NCBI GenBank assembly: GCA_963588905.1
Contig: CAVAJF010000013.1
Coordinates: 62,001 to 126,000, forward strand
DNA length: 64,000 nucleotides
DNA from: Butyricicoccus_A sp963588905
Lineage (GTDB): Bacteria; Bacillota; Clostridia; Oscillospirales; Butyricicoccaceae
Direction: 5' to 3'
Each line of letters starts with the position of its first letter. The stretch's first letter is position 1. Positions 8,152-15,821 of this stretch are shown here, in pieces. The notes beneath the pieces are model-generated. The model was not told where the DNA came from and searched no databases. It saw only the letters and a list, made by a program, of their open reading frames with translations. Made by a program: the position numbers and the translations under genes.

Positions 8152-8943
8152 TTAGATCAGGGTCTTGCCGCCTGCGATGGTTACCGTAACACCGGTTACA
8201 TAGTCTGCACGGCCGCCTGCGAGGAATGCCATCAGATCTGCAACCTCTTCCGGCTCGCACATTCTGCCCATCGCTACGCCGCTGGTCAGTTCCTTCTCGT
8301 ACTCTTCCGGTGTCTTGCCTTCAACCAGAGAGCGCTTCTGGAATACTTCCTGTACCATCTCGGTGTTTACATAGCCCGGGCAAACAGCGGAAACAGAAAT
8401 GCCGTACTCTGCGTATTCCAGACCCAGAACCTGTGTCAGAGAGTTGATGCCAGCCTTAGAGATAGAGTATACACCGTTTGCAGACTCACCGATCTTGGAA
8501 GCCTGAGAAGAAATGGAGACAATGTTGCCCTTCTTCTTGTCCGAAGCCTTCAGCTGCTTGGCAAACAGCTGGCTCAGGCACCAGATGCCGCGCAGGTTTA
8601 CGTTGATTACGCGCTCCCACTCGCTCGGCGTCAGATCAATCATGTGCTTGGAAACCGTGATGCCTGCGCAGTTTGCCAGAACATCTACAACGCCGATCTT
8701 CTCGTTTACGTCCGCAAAGAACTTCTCACAAGCCTCAAAATTGCTGATGTCAACAGCGTATGCGTAAGTCTTTACGCCATACTTCTCTGCGATTTCTGCA
8801 GCGGACTTCTCCAGAACGTCCTTGTTGATGTCAACCATGACAACGTCTGCACCATACTGTGCAAACTTGGTTGCACAAGCCTTGCCGATACCGCGTGCTG
8901 CACCTGTTGCGATGCACAGTCTGCCCTGATAATTTTCTCCCAT
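8152..8943 (-). CDS. SDR family NAD(P)-dependent oxidoreductase
   Basis: A 263-residue classical short-chain dehydrogenase. The N-terminal nucleotide motif is TGAARGIG, followed by NCAG, the catalytic Ser in SISS, and YSISK (catalytic Tyr and Lys), then CPGYVNTEM. It probably oxidises or reduces a polyol, ketose or sugar-acid alcohol group. The ATG at 8943 is chosen because AAGGAG lies 8 nt upstream; an earlier in-frame ATG at 8973 has no ribosome binding site. Its promoter carries the same 11-bp element and -10 spacing as the isomerase and symporter promoters, so it is placed in one AraC-linked carbohydrate regulon. Substrate not predictable. Confidence 0.92.
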   Translation of the reverse strand: MGENYQGRLCIATGAARGIGKACATKFAQYGADVVMVDINKDVLEKSAAEIAEKYGVKTYAYAVDISNFEACEKFFADVNEKIGVVDVLANCAGITVSKHMIDLTPSEWERVINVNLRGIWCLSQLFAKQLKASDKKKGNIVSISSQASKIGESANGVYSISKAGINSLTQVLGLEYAEYGISVSAVCPGYVNTEMVQEVFQKRSLVEGKTPEEYEKELTSGVAMGRMCEPEEVADLMAFLAGGRADYVTGVTVTIAGGKTLI

Positions 8944-9050
8944 GATAAATTCTCCTTTACATAAATATTGCATATGTTGATTTGTTGTTTGCCTTGCTAA
9001 ATAAAAGACTTTTGAATACCTTGAACTGTGTTTTTCTTGATTGCATGCTT

Positions 9051-9056
9051 ATTATA
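9051..9056 (-). promoter_or_regulatory. -10 box of the SDR gene
   Basis: TATAAT on the minus strand followed by AAG, centred 47.5 bp downstream of the 11-bp element at 9096-9106. The -35 region reads TTGTTT at 17 bp spacing. Confidence 0.6.
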
Positions 9057-9095
9057 TGTTATTCTAATAACACAAACAATTCCAGCGATTGCCTA

Positions 9096-9106
9096 GTAAT
9101 ATTCAA
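9096..9106 (-). promoter_or_regulatory. Putative AraC-family operator, copy 1
   Basis: TTGAATATTAC on the minus strand in the SDR/AraC divergent region. The same motif recurs at 11099-11109 and 11197-11207, at the same distance from the respective -10 box. In copies 1 and 2 a second TGG(A/C) element follows 12 nt after TGAATATTA, as for a two-half-site AraC-family operator. Confidence 0.6.
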
Positions 9107-9137
9107 AAATAGCCCAAGTTAGAAAGAAGTGAATCAC

Positions 9138-9983
9138 ATGCATAAACTAGAAGTCGGCATTCTCGATCCGTCTGAGATTTACTTTCTCATCCCTTCCGAT
9201 TTTGCCGCTAAATCTCTATACTGTATCCAGCACATCGGTGTATTTTACTGTGACCCGCGATATGTTGTGACGCATCCATATTGGGAATCTATTCTCATGC
9301 TGTTTATCGACGAGGGCGAATTGGAGGTTTCCTTCCGCGACGAATTATTTCTCGCCAAATCCGGTGATATTGTTTTGATCGACTGCCGATACGAACACAG
9401 CTATCATGCCTTAAATGATCTGAAATTCCATTATTTCCATTTCACCGGTCCCAACAGCGTTGCGTATACCAATCTGATTTATCAGCTCAATCAAAGTGCC
9501 TGCATTCGCGGTGCACAATCCGAAGTACTTACCAATATCTTTTCCAATCTGTTTCGCCTGGCAAAATCGCAGGCGAACATGCAGAATGAGCACCGCATGT
9601 CGGTATATATTCACATGATTTTGTGTGAACTGGTGGAAAACTGCTCTGGTGTGCAGCCCATCGCCGACGAATCCATCGAAAAAGCCATTCATTTCATGGA
9701 ACAGCATGTCACGCAAAATATTTCCCTGGACGAGCTTGCAGAAAATGTCAACCTGAGTAAATTTTATTTTAATCGCTACTTCAAAAAACACGTCGGCATG
9801 ACGCCGCATCAATATTTCATCAACATGCGTATCCAGCACGCCAAACAGCTGCTCGCCACCACGCATGATTCGATTGAATCGGTTGCGGAGCAATGCGGCT
9901 TTGACAACACCTCTAATTTTATTCGCGCGTTCAAGCAGCGCGCCGGTATGACGCCGACTGCTTTCCGAAAAATACCGTTTTAA
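9138..9983 (+). CDS. AraC family transcriptional regulator
   Basis: A 281-residue regulator with an N-terminal cupin-like ligand domain (strands around YWESILMLFIDEGELEVSF and GDIVLIDCRYEHSYH) and a C-terminal double helix-turn-helix: ISLDELAENVNLSKFYFNRYFKKHVGMTP for the first, ESVAEQCGFDNTSNFIRAFKQRAGMTP for the second. The ATG at 9138 has GAAAGAAG 8 nt upstream; a GTG at 9129 is the alternative. Divergent from the SDR gene. It is the likely regulator of the SDR, isomerase-like and symporter genes, since their promoters share a motif. The ligand is probably a sugar imported by the symporter (inference). Confidence 0.92.
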   Translation: MHKLEVGILDPSEIYFLIPSDFAAKSLYCIQHIGVFYCDPRYVVTHPYWESILMLFIDEGELEVSFRDELFLAKSGDIVLIDCRYEHSYHALNDLKFHYFHFTGPNSVAYTNLIYQLNQSACIRGAQSEVLTNIFSNLFRLAKSQANMQNEHRMSVYIHMILCELVENCSGVQPIADESIEKAIHFMEQHVTQNISLDELAENVNLSKFYFNRYFKKHVGMTPHQYFINMRIQHAKQLLATTHDSIESVAEQCGFDNTSNFIRAFKQRAGMTPTAFRKIPF

Positions 9984-9990
9984 TACAAAA

Positions 9991-10034
9991 AAATACCGGA
10001 AAAGCAGTTCCTGTGCTGCTTTCCGGTATTTTTA
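9991..10034. terminator. Bidirectional terminator between araC-type gene and isomerase-like gene
   Basis: Arms AATACCGGAAAAGCAG and CTGCTTTCCGGTATT with T-runs on both strands; lies between convergent genes. Confidence 0.88.
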
Positions 10035-10072
10035 TTGAGAGAGCCTAGAAAAAGGCGGGATCTGCAGATGAA

Positions 10073-11020
10073 TTACTCAAAATCGCGCGGCATGACTTCA
10101 TGCAGGAAGGCAATCGACTTCTTGATGGCAGTCAGGGCAGGCATGGTCTTATCCTCAATTTCCAGAGAAACCGGACCGTCATAGCCCATCATGCTGAGAA
10201 TCGCAAAGAATTCCTTCCACCACTCTGCGCTCTCACCGAAGCCGAGAGCGACATAGTTCCAGTAACGGTTGTTGTAATCGTCAAAGAACTTGGTTTCCAG
10301 ACCACCGTTTGCCGCGAAACGGCCGCGCTCCTTGCGCAGATCCTTAGCGTGTACGTGATGAATGGCATCTGCACCGAGAGTCTTTGCCATTTCGATGCCG
10401 TCGCCGCCCATCCACATATGATGCGACGGATCAAGATTCATGCCGATCATCGGAGAAACCGCATTGCGCAGCTTGAGCAGGGTTTCTGCGTTGTATACGC
10501 ACTGTGCACCGTGGTTTTCCAGCGCAATCGAGGTGATACCGTGATTTTCTGCCAGCTTGACAGTCTTTTCCCAATACGGGATCAGGACGTCCTCCCACTG
10601 ATACTTGAGCATGTCCTGGCAGCTCATCGGCCAGCAGGTTGTTACCCAGTTCGCACAGGTATCGGTTGCATTGCCGCCCGGCAGACCGGACATCATGACG
10701 ATGTTCTTGACGCCCAGCTGTTCTGCGAGCTGGAAGGTCTTTTCCACGACTGCCTGATGTGCCTTGCCGGTCTCGTTCGGCTCCAGCTGGTTGCCGGAGC
10801 AGTTGAGCGCTTCCAATACCAAGCCGTGCTTTTTGATGGTATCCATGTAGGTTTCGCGTGCGGAAGCACTGGAAATCATGGTGTCCAGATCCATATGCGG
10901 TGCATTCGACCAGTTGCCGCAGGCGATTTCCAGCGACTCAATGCCGATCTCTGCGGAGGTTTTTACCATTTCCTCAAAGGACAGGTGTCCCAGTCCATCT
11001 GTGTTCAAACAAAGTCTCAT
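10073..11020 (-). CDS. Sugar phosphate isomerase/epimerase (AP endonuclease 2-like TIM barrel)
   Basis: A 315-residue xylose-isomerase-like TIM barrel. The metal-site pattern of the family is visible: ALENHG (Glu and His), NLDPSHHMWMG (Asp, His), HHVHAKD (His, Asp) and SLEIED (Glu) near the C-terminus. Members isomerise or epimerise sugars, inosose or hydroxypyruvate. GGAGAG precedes the ATG. Divergent from the GPH symporter gene, with which it shares a duplicated -10/start region and an upstream 11-bp element, so the two are co-regulated. The precise substrate is unknown; inosose and ketose isomerases are both possible. Confidence 0.9.
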   Translation of the reverse strand: MRLCLNTDGLGHLSFEEMVKTSAEIGIESLEIACGNWSNAPHMDLDTMISSASARETYMDTIKKHGLVLEALNCSGNQLEPNETGKAHQAVVEKTFQLAEQLGVKNIVMMSGLPGGNATDTCANWVTTCWPMSCQDMLKYQWEDVLIPYWEKTVKLAENHGITSIALENHGAQCVYNAETLLKLRNAVSPMIGMNLDPSHHMWMGGDGIEMAKTLGADAIHHVHAKDLRKERGRFAANGGLETKFFDDYNNRYWNYVALGFGESAEWWKEFFAILSMMGYDGPVSLEIEDKTMPALTAIKKSIAFLHEVMPRDFE

Positions 11021-11042
11021 TGTTTTTCTCTCCTTTACAAGA

Positions 11043-11057
11043 TGTTACACTTAGTAT
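11043..11057 (-). repeat. 15-bp inverted repeat, copy A (-10 and start region of the isomerase-like gene)
   Basis: ATACTAAGTGTAACA on the minus strand. It is identical to 11248-11262 on the plus strand and overlaps the -10 box CATACT, with TTGCGA 17 bp upstream as -35. Confidence 0.8.
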
Positions 11058-11098
11058 GCCGAATTTTTTTCTGTTTCGCAATCGCCATTTGTGACGCA

Positions 11099-11109
11099 AT
11101 AATATTCAA
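11099..11109 (-). promoter_or_regulatory. Putative AraC-family operator, copy 2
   Basis: TTGAATATTAT on the minus strand, centred 48.5 bp upstream of the -10 box of the isomerase-like gene. Confidence 0.6.
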
Positions 11110-11196
11110 TAATTGCTCTGCCCGTTTTGCCTTCATTATATATCAAAAGTTCTTCCGATTTTCCGATTAGAACAGAGGTGATTCAAAGGGCAAGAT

Positions 11197-11207
11197 ATGA
11201 ATATTAC
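11197..11207 (+). promoter_or_regulatory. Putative AraC-family operator, copy 3
   Basis: ATGAATATTAC on the plus strand, centred 47.5 bp upstream of the symporter -10 box TATACT (11247-11252). The -35 hexamer (TGGCAT) is poor, as expected for an activator-dependent promoter. Confidence 0.6.
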
Positions 11208-11247
11208 TCGACAACCTGCGAGCTGGCATCCCCGCCTGTTCTTCGAT

Positions 11248-11262
11248 ATACTAAGTGTAACA
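11248..11262 (+). repeat. 15-bp inverted repeat, copy B (-10 and start region of the symporter gene)
   Basis: ATACTAAGTGTAACA, identical to copy A in inverted orientation. It overlaps the -10 box TATACT of the symporter promoter. Confidence 0.8.
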
Positions 11263-11308
11263 AAAGACACCTTGAAAAACCCCATTGATTGCAGAGAGGG
11301 AGATTCTT

Positions 11309-12724
11309 ATGTCAAATACGCTTCATTCAACCGCACCAACGACCAAAAGCGACGGCCCGCTTTCTTGGTGGACACGCATCGCATACGGCTGCGGTGACAC
11401 CGCCTGCAACATTGTCATGGCAGGCATGGTCAACTCCTTGTTGACTCTCTTCTATACCGACTACGCCGGTGTATCCATTGCAACTGTCGGTCTGGTATTC
11501 TTAATTTCTCGTTTCTTCGACGGAACATCCGATGTCATCATGGGTATTCTCGTTGAAAAGACACATTCCCGCTGGGGCAAAGCGCGTCCTTGGATTCTCT
11601 GGATGTCCATTCCATACGTCATCTGCTCCATTGCCCTATTTACCGTCCCACAAACATCCAACACCCTGCAGTTCTGGTATCTGTTCGTCACATACAACCT
11701 GCTCGGCACGGTATGCTACACCGCCATCAACGTACCGTATGGCACGCTGTCCACAATGATGACCCGTTCGTCTCATGAGCGCGACATGCTGTCCATCGTT
11801 CGTATGTCTCTGGCACCAGTTGGCCGACTGATCGCCGTTACGCTTTCCCTGCCGGTTGTCAAGCTGTTCGGCAACGATCAGGCAGCTTGGGTCAAGGCGA
11901 TGATGATGTGGTCTGCGCTGGCATTTGTCCTGTTGATGATCTGCTTCTTCAACTGCAAGGAAACCGTACATATTTCCACTTCTACCGCAGCAAACGACAA
12001 GGCACCAAAAATCGGCTTTGGCCGCAGCTTAAAGGCTCTGCTGGGCAACAAGTATTTCTGGGCTACCCTGATTCTCTGGACAGTTACCGTTGTTCAGCAG
12101 ACGCTGGTCGGCACTCTGGCTCCGTACTATTGCAAGTACATCTTTGAAAACGATAATCTGTACAGCATCCTGTACATGGGCGAGAACATCACACTGATTG
12201 CAGGCGCACTCATTTGTCCGTCCCTGCTCAAGCGCTTTGGTAAGCGTGATCTTTGTCTGGCAGGCTGCGTAATCGCAGTTGCCGCACAGTTGGCTCTGCT
12301 CGTCAACCAGCAAAGCTTTGCTTGGATGATGGGTGTCACCATCATTCGCGCCATTGGTCAGGCTCCGATCACCGCTGTTATCTTCGGTATGATGGGTGAC
12401 GTTGTAGAGTACGGTCAGTGGAAGTTCCATGTTCGTCAGGAAAGCTTGATCTTCGGCGGCGGTTCCCTCGGCTTCAAAATCGGCAGTGGTATCTCCGCAG
12501 CAATTGTCACTTCTCTGCTGGGCATCAGTGGATTTGTCAGCTCCGCAACCGGCGGCGCTGTACAGCCGGACAGTGCAAAATCTATGATTATCAATATTTA
12601 TCAGTACGGTATTCTTGGTATCTGGATCGTCGCAATCGTTGTCCTGCTGCTGTACCGCCTGGACAAGATGTATCCGAAAATTATGGAAGATCTGCATCAG
12701 CGCGAGCAGGCTGGTGAACTGTAA
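11309..12724 (+). CDS. Glycoside-pentoside-hexuronide (GPH) family cation symporter
   Basis: A 471-residue MFS-type transporter with about 12 membrane helices. The GPH signature is clear between the second and third helix: SRFFDGTSDVIMGILVEKT followed by RWGKARPWILW. Later helices include GQAPITAVIFGMMGDVVEYGQWK. Members such as MelB, XynB-type and UidB carriers move oligosaccharides, glycosides or glucuronides with Na+ or H+. GAGGGAG lies 7 nt before the ATG at 11309; the earlier in-frame ATG at 11285 has none. It is divergent from the isomerase-like gene and shares its promoter design. It probably imports the sugar that this regulon breaks down. Confidence 0.94.
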   Translation: MSNTLHSTAPTTKSDGPLSWWTRIAYGCGDTACNIVMAGMVNSLLTLFYTDYAGVSIATVGLVFLISRFFDGTSDVIMGILVEKTHSRWGKARPWILWMSIPYVICSIALFTVPQTSNTLQFWYLFVTYNLLGTVCYTAINVPYGTLSTMMTRSSHERDMLSIVRMSLAPVGRLIAVTLSLPVVKLFGNDQAAWVKAMMMWSALAFVLLMICFFNCKETVHISTSTAANDKAPKIGFGRSLKALLGNKYFWATLILWTVTVVQQTLVGTLAPYYCKYIFENDNLYSILYMGENITLIAGALICPSLLKRFGKRDLCLAGCVIAVAAQLALLVNQQSFAWMMGVTIIRAIGQAPITAVIFGMMGDVVEYGQWKFHVRQESLIFGGGSLGFKIGSGISAAIVTSLLGISGFVSSATGGAVQPDSAKSMIINIYQYGILGIWIVAIVVLLLYRLDKMYPKIMEDLHQREQAGEL

Positions 12725-12744
12725 ACCTCTTCTCTCCTAATACA

Positions 12745-12785
12745 AAAACCGCTCTGTCTCCATGGACAGGGCGGTTTGCCTTTTT
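12745..12785. terminator. Bidirectional terminator between symporter and NifX-like gene
   Basis: Arms AAACCGCTCTGTC and GACAGGGCGGTTT with one G-T pair, T-runs on both outgoing strands. Confidence 0.88.
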
Positions 12786-13179
12786 ACTTCGTATAATCTT
12801 GGCACTGATCTCGATGCGCACAAGACGCGCATCCGCCTTGCTCCGGCGTCGGACAGGCCTCCTGTTTTTGCTTTTCCTGCTTTTCGCTCTCCAGCATCCG
12901 AACAAACAGGGCACCGACCTGCATATCTGCCTCGCCGTATGCGCCCGGAAACGGCGCAATGCCCGCCTGCATCAAGGACATCTGCTGCATCATGTCCAGC
13001 TTGCCGCACACGAGCAGTCCCGCACCGTGCTGCTTGAGACACTGCGCGGCATCGCCCTCTGCGTCAATAACTTCCATATGGCTGATATGGTCATCCTCTA
13101 TGGTATACAGCTTAAACTGTTTGGTCTGCGCAAAATCCTGACAGACTTCTCCGTTGTCATATGCTGCTGCAATCTTCAT
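12784..13179 (-). CDS. NifX/NifB-like (dinitrogenase iron-molybdenum cofactor) protein with Cys-rich tail
   Basis: A 131-residue protein whose first ~95 residues match the NifX-like domain (PF02579): MKIAAAYDNGEVCQDFAQTK, a central GAGLLVCGKLD and a late GAYGEADMQVGALF. The last 25 residues form a Cys-rich tail with CxxC and CxxxxxC spacing (GGCASCAHRDQC), which could bind iron-sulfur or zinc. AAGGAG sits 8 nt upstream of the ATG at 13179, excluding a longer reading. No nitrogenase genes are nearby. Such stand-alone proteins are common in anaerobes and their role is unclear. Confidence 0.82.
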   Translation of the reverse strand: MKIAAAYDNGEVCQDFAQTKQFKLYTIEDDHISHMEVIDAEGDAAQCLKQHGAGLLVCGKLDMMQQMSLMQAGIAPFPGAYGEADMQVGALFVRMLESEKQEKQKQEACPTPEQGGCASCAHRDQCQDYTK

Positions 13180-13248
13180 CTGGTTTTCTCCTTTTCGCGG
13201 TGATTTGGTCTTATTGTATCGCAAACGACTGCCTTTTGCAACGGAAGT

Positions 13249-13283
13249 CAAAAAAAGAGACCATCTGTCAAGACGGTCTCTTC
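13249..13283 (-). terminator. Terminator of the phospholipase C-like gene
   Basis: Minus-strand hairpin with arms AAGAGACC and GGTCTCTT followed by a run of seven T, 13 nt after the stop codon. Confidence 0.85.
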
Positions 13284-13295
13284 CGGTAGGTTGTC

Positions 13296-13919
13296 TTATG
13301 CGGTCTGCACCATTTCCTGCTCGCCAATATGCGGCAGTCTCTCGATGGCTGTGCAGGTCATTCCGATAATGGAAAGCACGACAGCCGTCAGAACACGGCA
13401 GATATGGGAAATATCATCATTGATGTTATGCGTTTCCTGTGCGACATAGCTCCGATGCTGCTCAGAGATGTACGCAATCAGGGCATCCGGTGTTGCCGGA
13501 AGCTTTGCCGGAACGTTTTGTGCCCAGCCATTGAACTTTGCTTCATTGATTCGGCGGCGGATGGTCAAGCTGGTCTGCTTTTCGTAAATATAATGTACGA
13601 GCAAGCAGTGTCCGTAAATATCATCATTGTGCGGGAAGCTGAAGAAATCCGTAATGTAATGACAGATCACGCCCAGATCCTCGCTGATCTTCGGGCCGTT
13701 GCTCTTGTTCAGTCGAACGCGTGCGATAAAATCGCGGATGCGCTGCATGACTTCTTCAAACATCAGCGACGGATAATGCCGCTTGGTCAAGTATTCGCCC
13801 TTGAGATCCGGCTTCAGATTTCCGAACATAAACGCTTTCCGGTTAAACGAAACACCATTGGTATTTTCCACATAGTCCAGCAGGTAATGTGCGACCGTGG
13901 TATGGGACACAGAATCCAT
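13296..13919 (-). CDS. Zinc-dependent phospholipase C-like protein
   Basis: A 207-residue protein resembling the zinc-dependent phospholipase C family (PF00882): an early SHTTVAHYLLDYV, FMFGNLKPDL, and GVICHYITDFFSFPHND. These His/Asp-rich segments correspond to metal ligands. There is no signal peptide, so it is probably cytoplasmic and may not act on exogenous lipid. The ATG at 13919 is favoured because AAGGAG lies 9 nt upstream; an ATG two codons earlier is only 3 nt from it. A monocistronic unit. Enzyme activity is inferred from motifs only. Confidence 0.75.
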   Translation of the reverse strand: MDSVSHTTVAHYLLDYVENTNGVSFNRKAFMFGNLKPDLKGEYLTKRHYPSLMFEEVMQRIRDFIARVRLNKSNGPKISEDLGVICHYITDFFSFPHNDDIYGHCLLVHYIYEKQTSLTIRRRINEAKFNGWAQNVPAKLPATPDALIAYISEQHRSYVAQETHNINDDISHICRVLTAVVLSIIGMTCTAIERLPHIGEQEMVQTA

Positions 13920-14039
13920 CGGCATCAACTCCTTCTTTTTGTTGTGTCCATTGTAACACGAAGCAGCAAAAAGAAAAAGAGGCATTTTGAAGAAGTTTTT
14001 GTTAACAAATTGTTATAGACACAAACACGACACAAAGAA

Positions 14040-14078
14040 CCTCTGATTCTTGTCCGTTGTTCGAGCAAAAATCAGAGG
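14040..14078 (-). terminator. Possible terminator of the radical SAM gene
   Basis: Arms CCTCTGATT and AATCAGAGG downstream of the radical SAM stop codon; the following T-run on the minus strand is short. Confidence 0.45.
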
Positions 14079-14101
14079 CTTGTATATTTCTTCTTATTTT
14101 A

Positions 14102-14968
14102 TCACAGGGCGCGGAAATATTCTTTTTTATATCCGCCGCGTTCCAGTGCCTTGCGGATCTGCTCGCACATGGCCTCGCGGTCTCGATTGAGCGTTCCCTT
14201 GAGTGTCAGATAATTGGACGCATGGTTCGAGCGGAATACGCTGCCCTCACTGTCAATGTGCTCCAGCATCAGCAGGATTTCCTTGGCTACCTGCGGTGCG
14301 GTGAGCAAGTGGAATTTGCCCGCCTCACACTCGCGGCGCAGCGGCACATCGCCCTCAAACATCAAGGTGAGCAGACCGATGTAGTCCGGCTTCATGCGGG
14401 AGAATGCCTTTGCCGTGTCAATCGCGTGCTCTTTCCACAGCTCTGTGCCGCCCAGACCACTGATAGCAGTGACAGACAGTTTCATACCGGCATCCTTCAC
14501 CATCTGACCGGCGCGAATGATGTCTTCTACCGTCACGCCCTTATTGATATGTTTGAGCACCTGCTCATTGCCGGACTCCAGACCCAAATAAATCATTTCC
14601 AATCCCAGCGAATGCAGCAGCTGCAAATCCTCCGGAGACTTGGTCAGGATGCTTTTCGGAGAGCCATAGCTGGTCACGCGCTGGCATTCCGGAATTACCT
14701 TTCGGATGTGCTTGAGAATGGTCACAAGATCCTCTGTCTTGCGAATCAACGCATCGCCGTCTGCGAGAAAGACGCGCTCAATGTAGCGGTACTGTCTGCG
14801 GGCGATGTTGAAATCCTCCAAAACGTCCTCCAACTTGCGCAGATGGAAGCGTTTTTCCTTGTACATATCACAGAATGTGCATTTATTATGGCTGCATCCC
14901 ACCGTAACCTGTACGATCAGGCTGTAAGCCTCAGACGGCGGACGAAATACTCTGCCTTCATATCTCAT
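14102..14968 (-). CDS. Radical SAM protein (Elp3/MiaB/NifB superfamily)
   Basis: A 288-residue radical SAM enzyme. The cluster motif is CSHNKCTFCDMYK with C-x4-C-x2-C spacing rather than the classical C-x3-C-x2-C; that spacing is usual in this subfamily of stand-alone Fe-S oxidoreductases. The glycine-containing GLESGNEQVLKHINKG near the middle fits SAM binding and the core barrel is complete. No second cluster or partner protein is next to it. It probably acts in the cytoplasm on an unknown substrate. The start at 14968 has AAGGAG upstream. Monocistronic. Confidence 0.88.
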   Translation of the reverse strand: MRYEGRVFRPPSEAYSLIVQVTVGCSHNKCTFCDMYKEKRFHLRKLEDVLEDFNIARRQYRYIERVFLADGDALIRKTEDLVTILKHIRKVIPECQRVTSYGSPKSILTKSPEDLQLLHSLGLEMIYLGLESGNEQVLKHINKGVTVEDIIRAGQMVKDAGMKLSVTAISGLGGTELWKEHAIDTAKAFSRMKPDYIGLLTLMFEGDVPLRRECEAGKFHLLTAPQVAKEILLMLEHIDSEGSVFRSNHASNYLTLKGTLNRDREAMCEQIRKALERGGYKKEYFRAL

Positions 14969-15033
14969 ACATAATGACTCCTTTCAGGGGTATTGATATA
15001 GTATAGCATATTTTTGCACGCTTTTCCAGACGC

Positions 15034-15063
15034 AAAAACGGACGGTACCTATGTACCGTCCGC
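15034..15063 (-). terminator. Terminator of the acidic membrane protein gene
   Basis: Perfect 10-bp arms CGGACGGTAC and GTACCGTCCG followed by TTTTT on the minus strand. Confidence 0.88.
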
Positions 15064-15076
15064 GGATGAGGAAATC

Positions 15077-15478
15077 TTATTCCTCTTCTTCTGCTGCTTC
15101 TGTCGGAGCTTTTTCAGTTTCTTCCTCTTCAGCCGGAGTTTCCTCCGCCGTTTCTGTCTCCTCCGGCTCTTCCGGTGTTTCTTCGGTTTCGTCCGGCGCT
15201 TCTTCTACCGGAATTTCGGTTTCTTCCATGCTCAGCTGCTCTTCAGCTGCTGCACCGGTCTCATTTGCGGCTTCGCAGTCCTCACAGGCTGCATTTTCTG
15301 CATTCAGATCATCCAGCTCGCTCATTGCCTTGAGTTCTGCCTCGTGGTAAACCTGTTCGCTCTTGCTGTGTTTATATGCTGCTACACCTGCGGCAACAGC
15401 ACCAGCAGCAGCGCCGGCAACTGCCACGCCAATACCGATTTTCTTCTTGAGGCTGCTGTTCTTTTTCTTTGCGCACAT
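15077..15478 (-). CDS. Small membrane-anchored protein with Glu/Pro/Thr-rich acidic tail
   Basis: A 133-residue protein: a short basic N-terminus (CAKKKNSSLKKK), one Gly/Ala-rich hydrophobic helix (about residues 15-35), then a tail of about 95 residues dominated by Glu, Thr and Pro with EETPEEPEETETAEE-like repeats. There are two Cys in ACEDC in the linker. GAGAGGAAG precedes the ATG at 15478; a TTG two codons earlier is less likely. No known domain. The tail is predicted to be disordered. Role unknown; its codon use suggests a real gene and not a chance frame. Confidence 0.7.
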   Translation of the reverse strand: MCAKKKNSSLKKKIGIGVAVAGAAAGAVAAGVAAYKHSKSEQVYHEAELKAMSELDDLNAENAACEDCEAANETGAAAEEQLSMEETEIPVEEAPDETEETPEEPEETETAEETPAEEEETEKAPTEAAEEEE

Positions 15479-15821
15479 AATCAAATCTTCCTCTCATTGT
15501 CGCGCGGGTGTCCGCGGGGTAATTGACTCACGTTTTTTCGCCAAAATTTTGGCACAACGGCTCACATACCATGCAGAGCAAAAACGCATTTTGAATCAGT
15601 TATATGTTACCACACAGAAATCCCATCTGTCAATCTCTATGTGAAAATATCCCCAATTTTTCCAATCTTATCCGCGCGTTTTCACAGCAAATACACCAAT
15701 ATCCGCCAGTCTATACACATTTTGGGTAAAGCGCTTGGCGTGATCTTTCTCTCCGTGTTATAATAACAAATACATAGTTTTTTCCATGAATGAATCTTTA
15801 CTACGCTTGAAGGAGGCTGCC
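15479..15821. other. Divergent intergenic region
   Basis: 343 nt between the acidic protein gene and the aromatic acid exporter gene. Apart from the exporter promoter at 15735-15764 and a small CCAAAATTTTGG palindrome near 15541-15552, nothing was recognised in it. Confidence 0.6.
15735..15764 (+). promoter_or_regulatory. Sigma-A promoter of the aromatic acid exporter gene
   Basis: TTGGCG (15735-15740), an 18-bp spacer and TATAAT (15759-15764). Confidence 0.65.

Noticed and set aside
12784..13179. NifX-like gene as evidence for nitrogen fixation
   Set aside because: Stand-alone members are common in anaerobes and no nif genes are present here.
15541..15552. CCAAAATTTTGG palindrome as an operator
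   Set aside because: A/T-rich 12-bp palindrome with no clear promoter beside it; may be chance.
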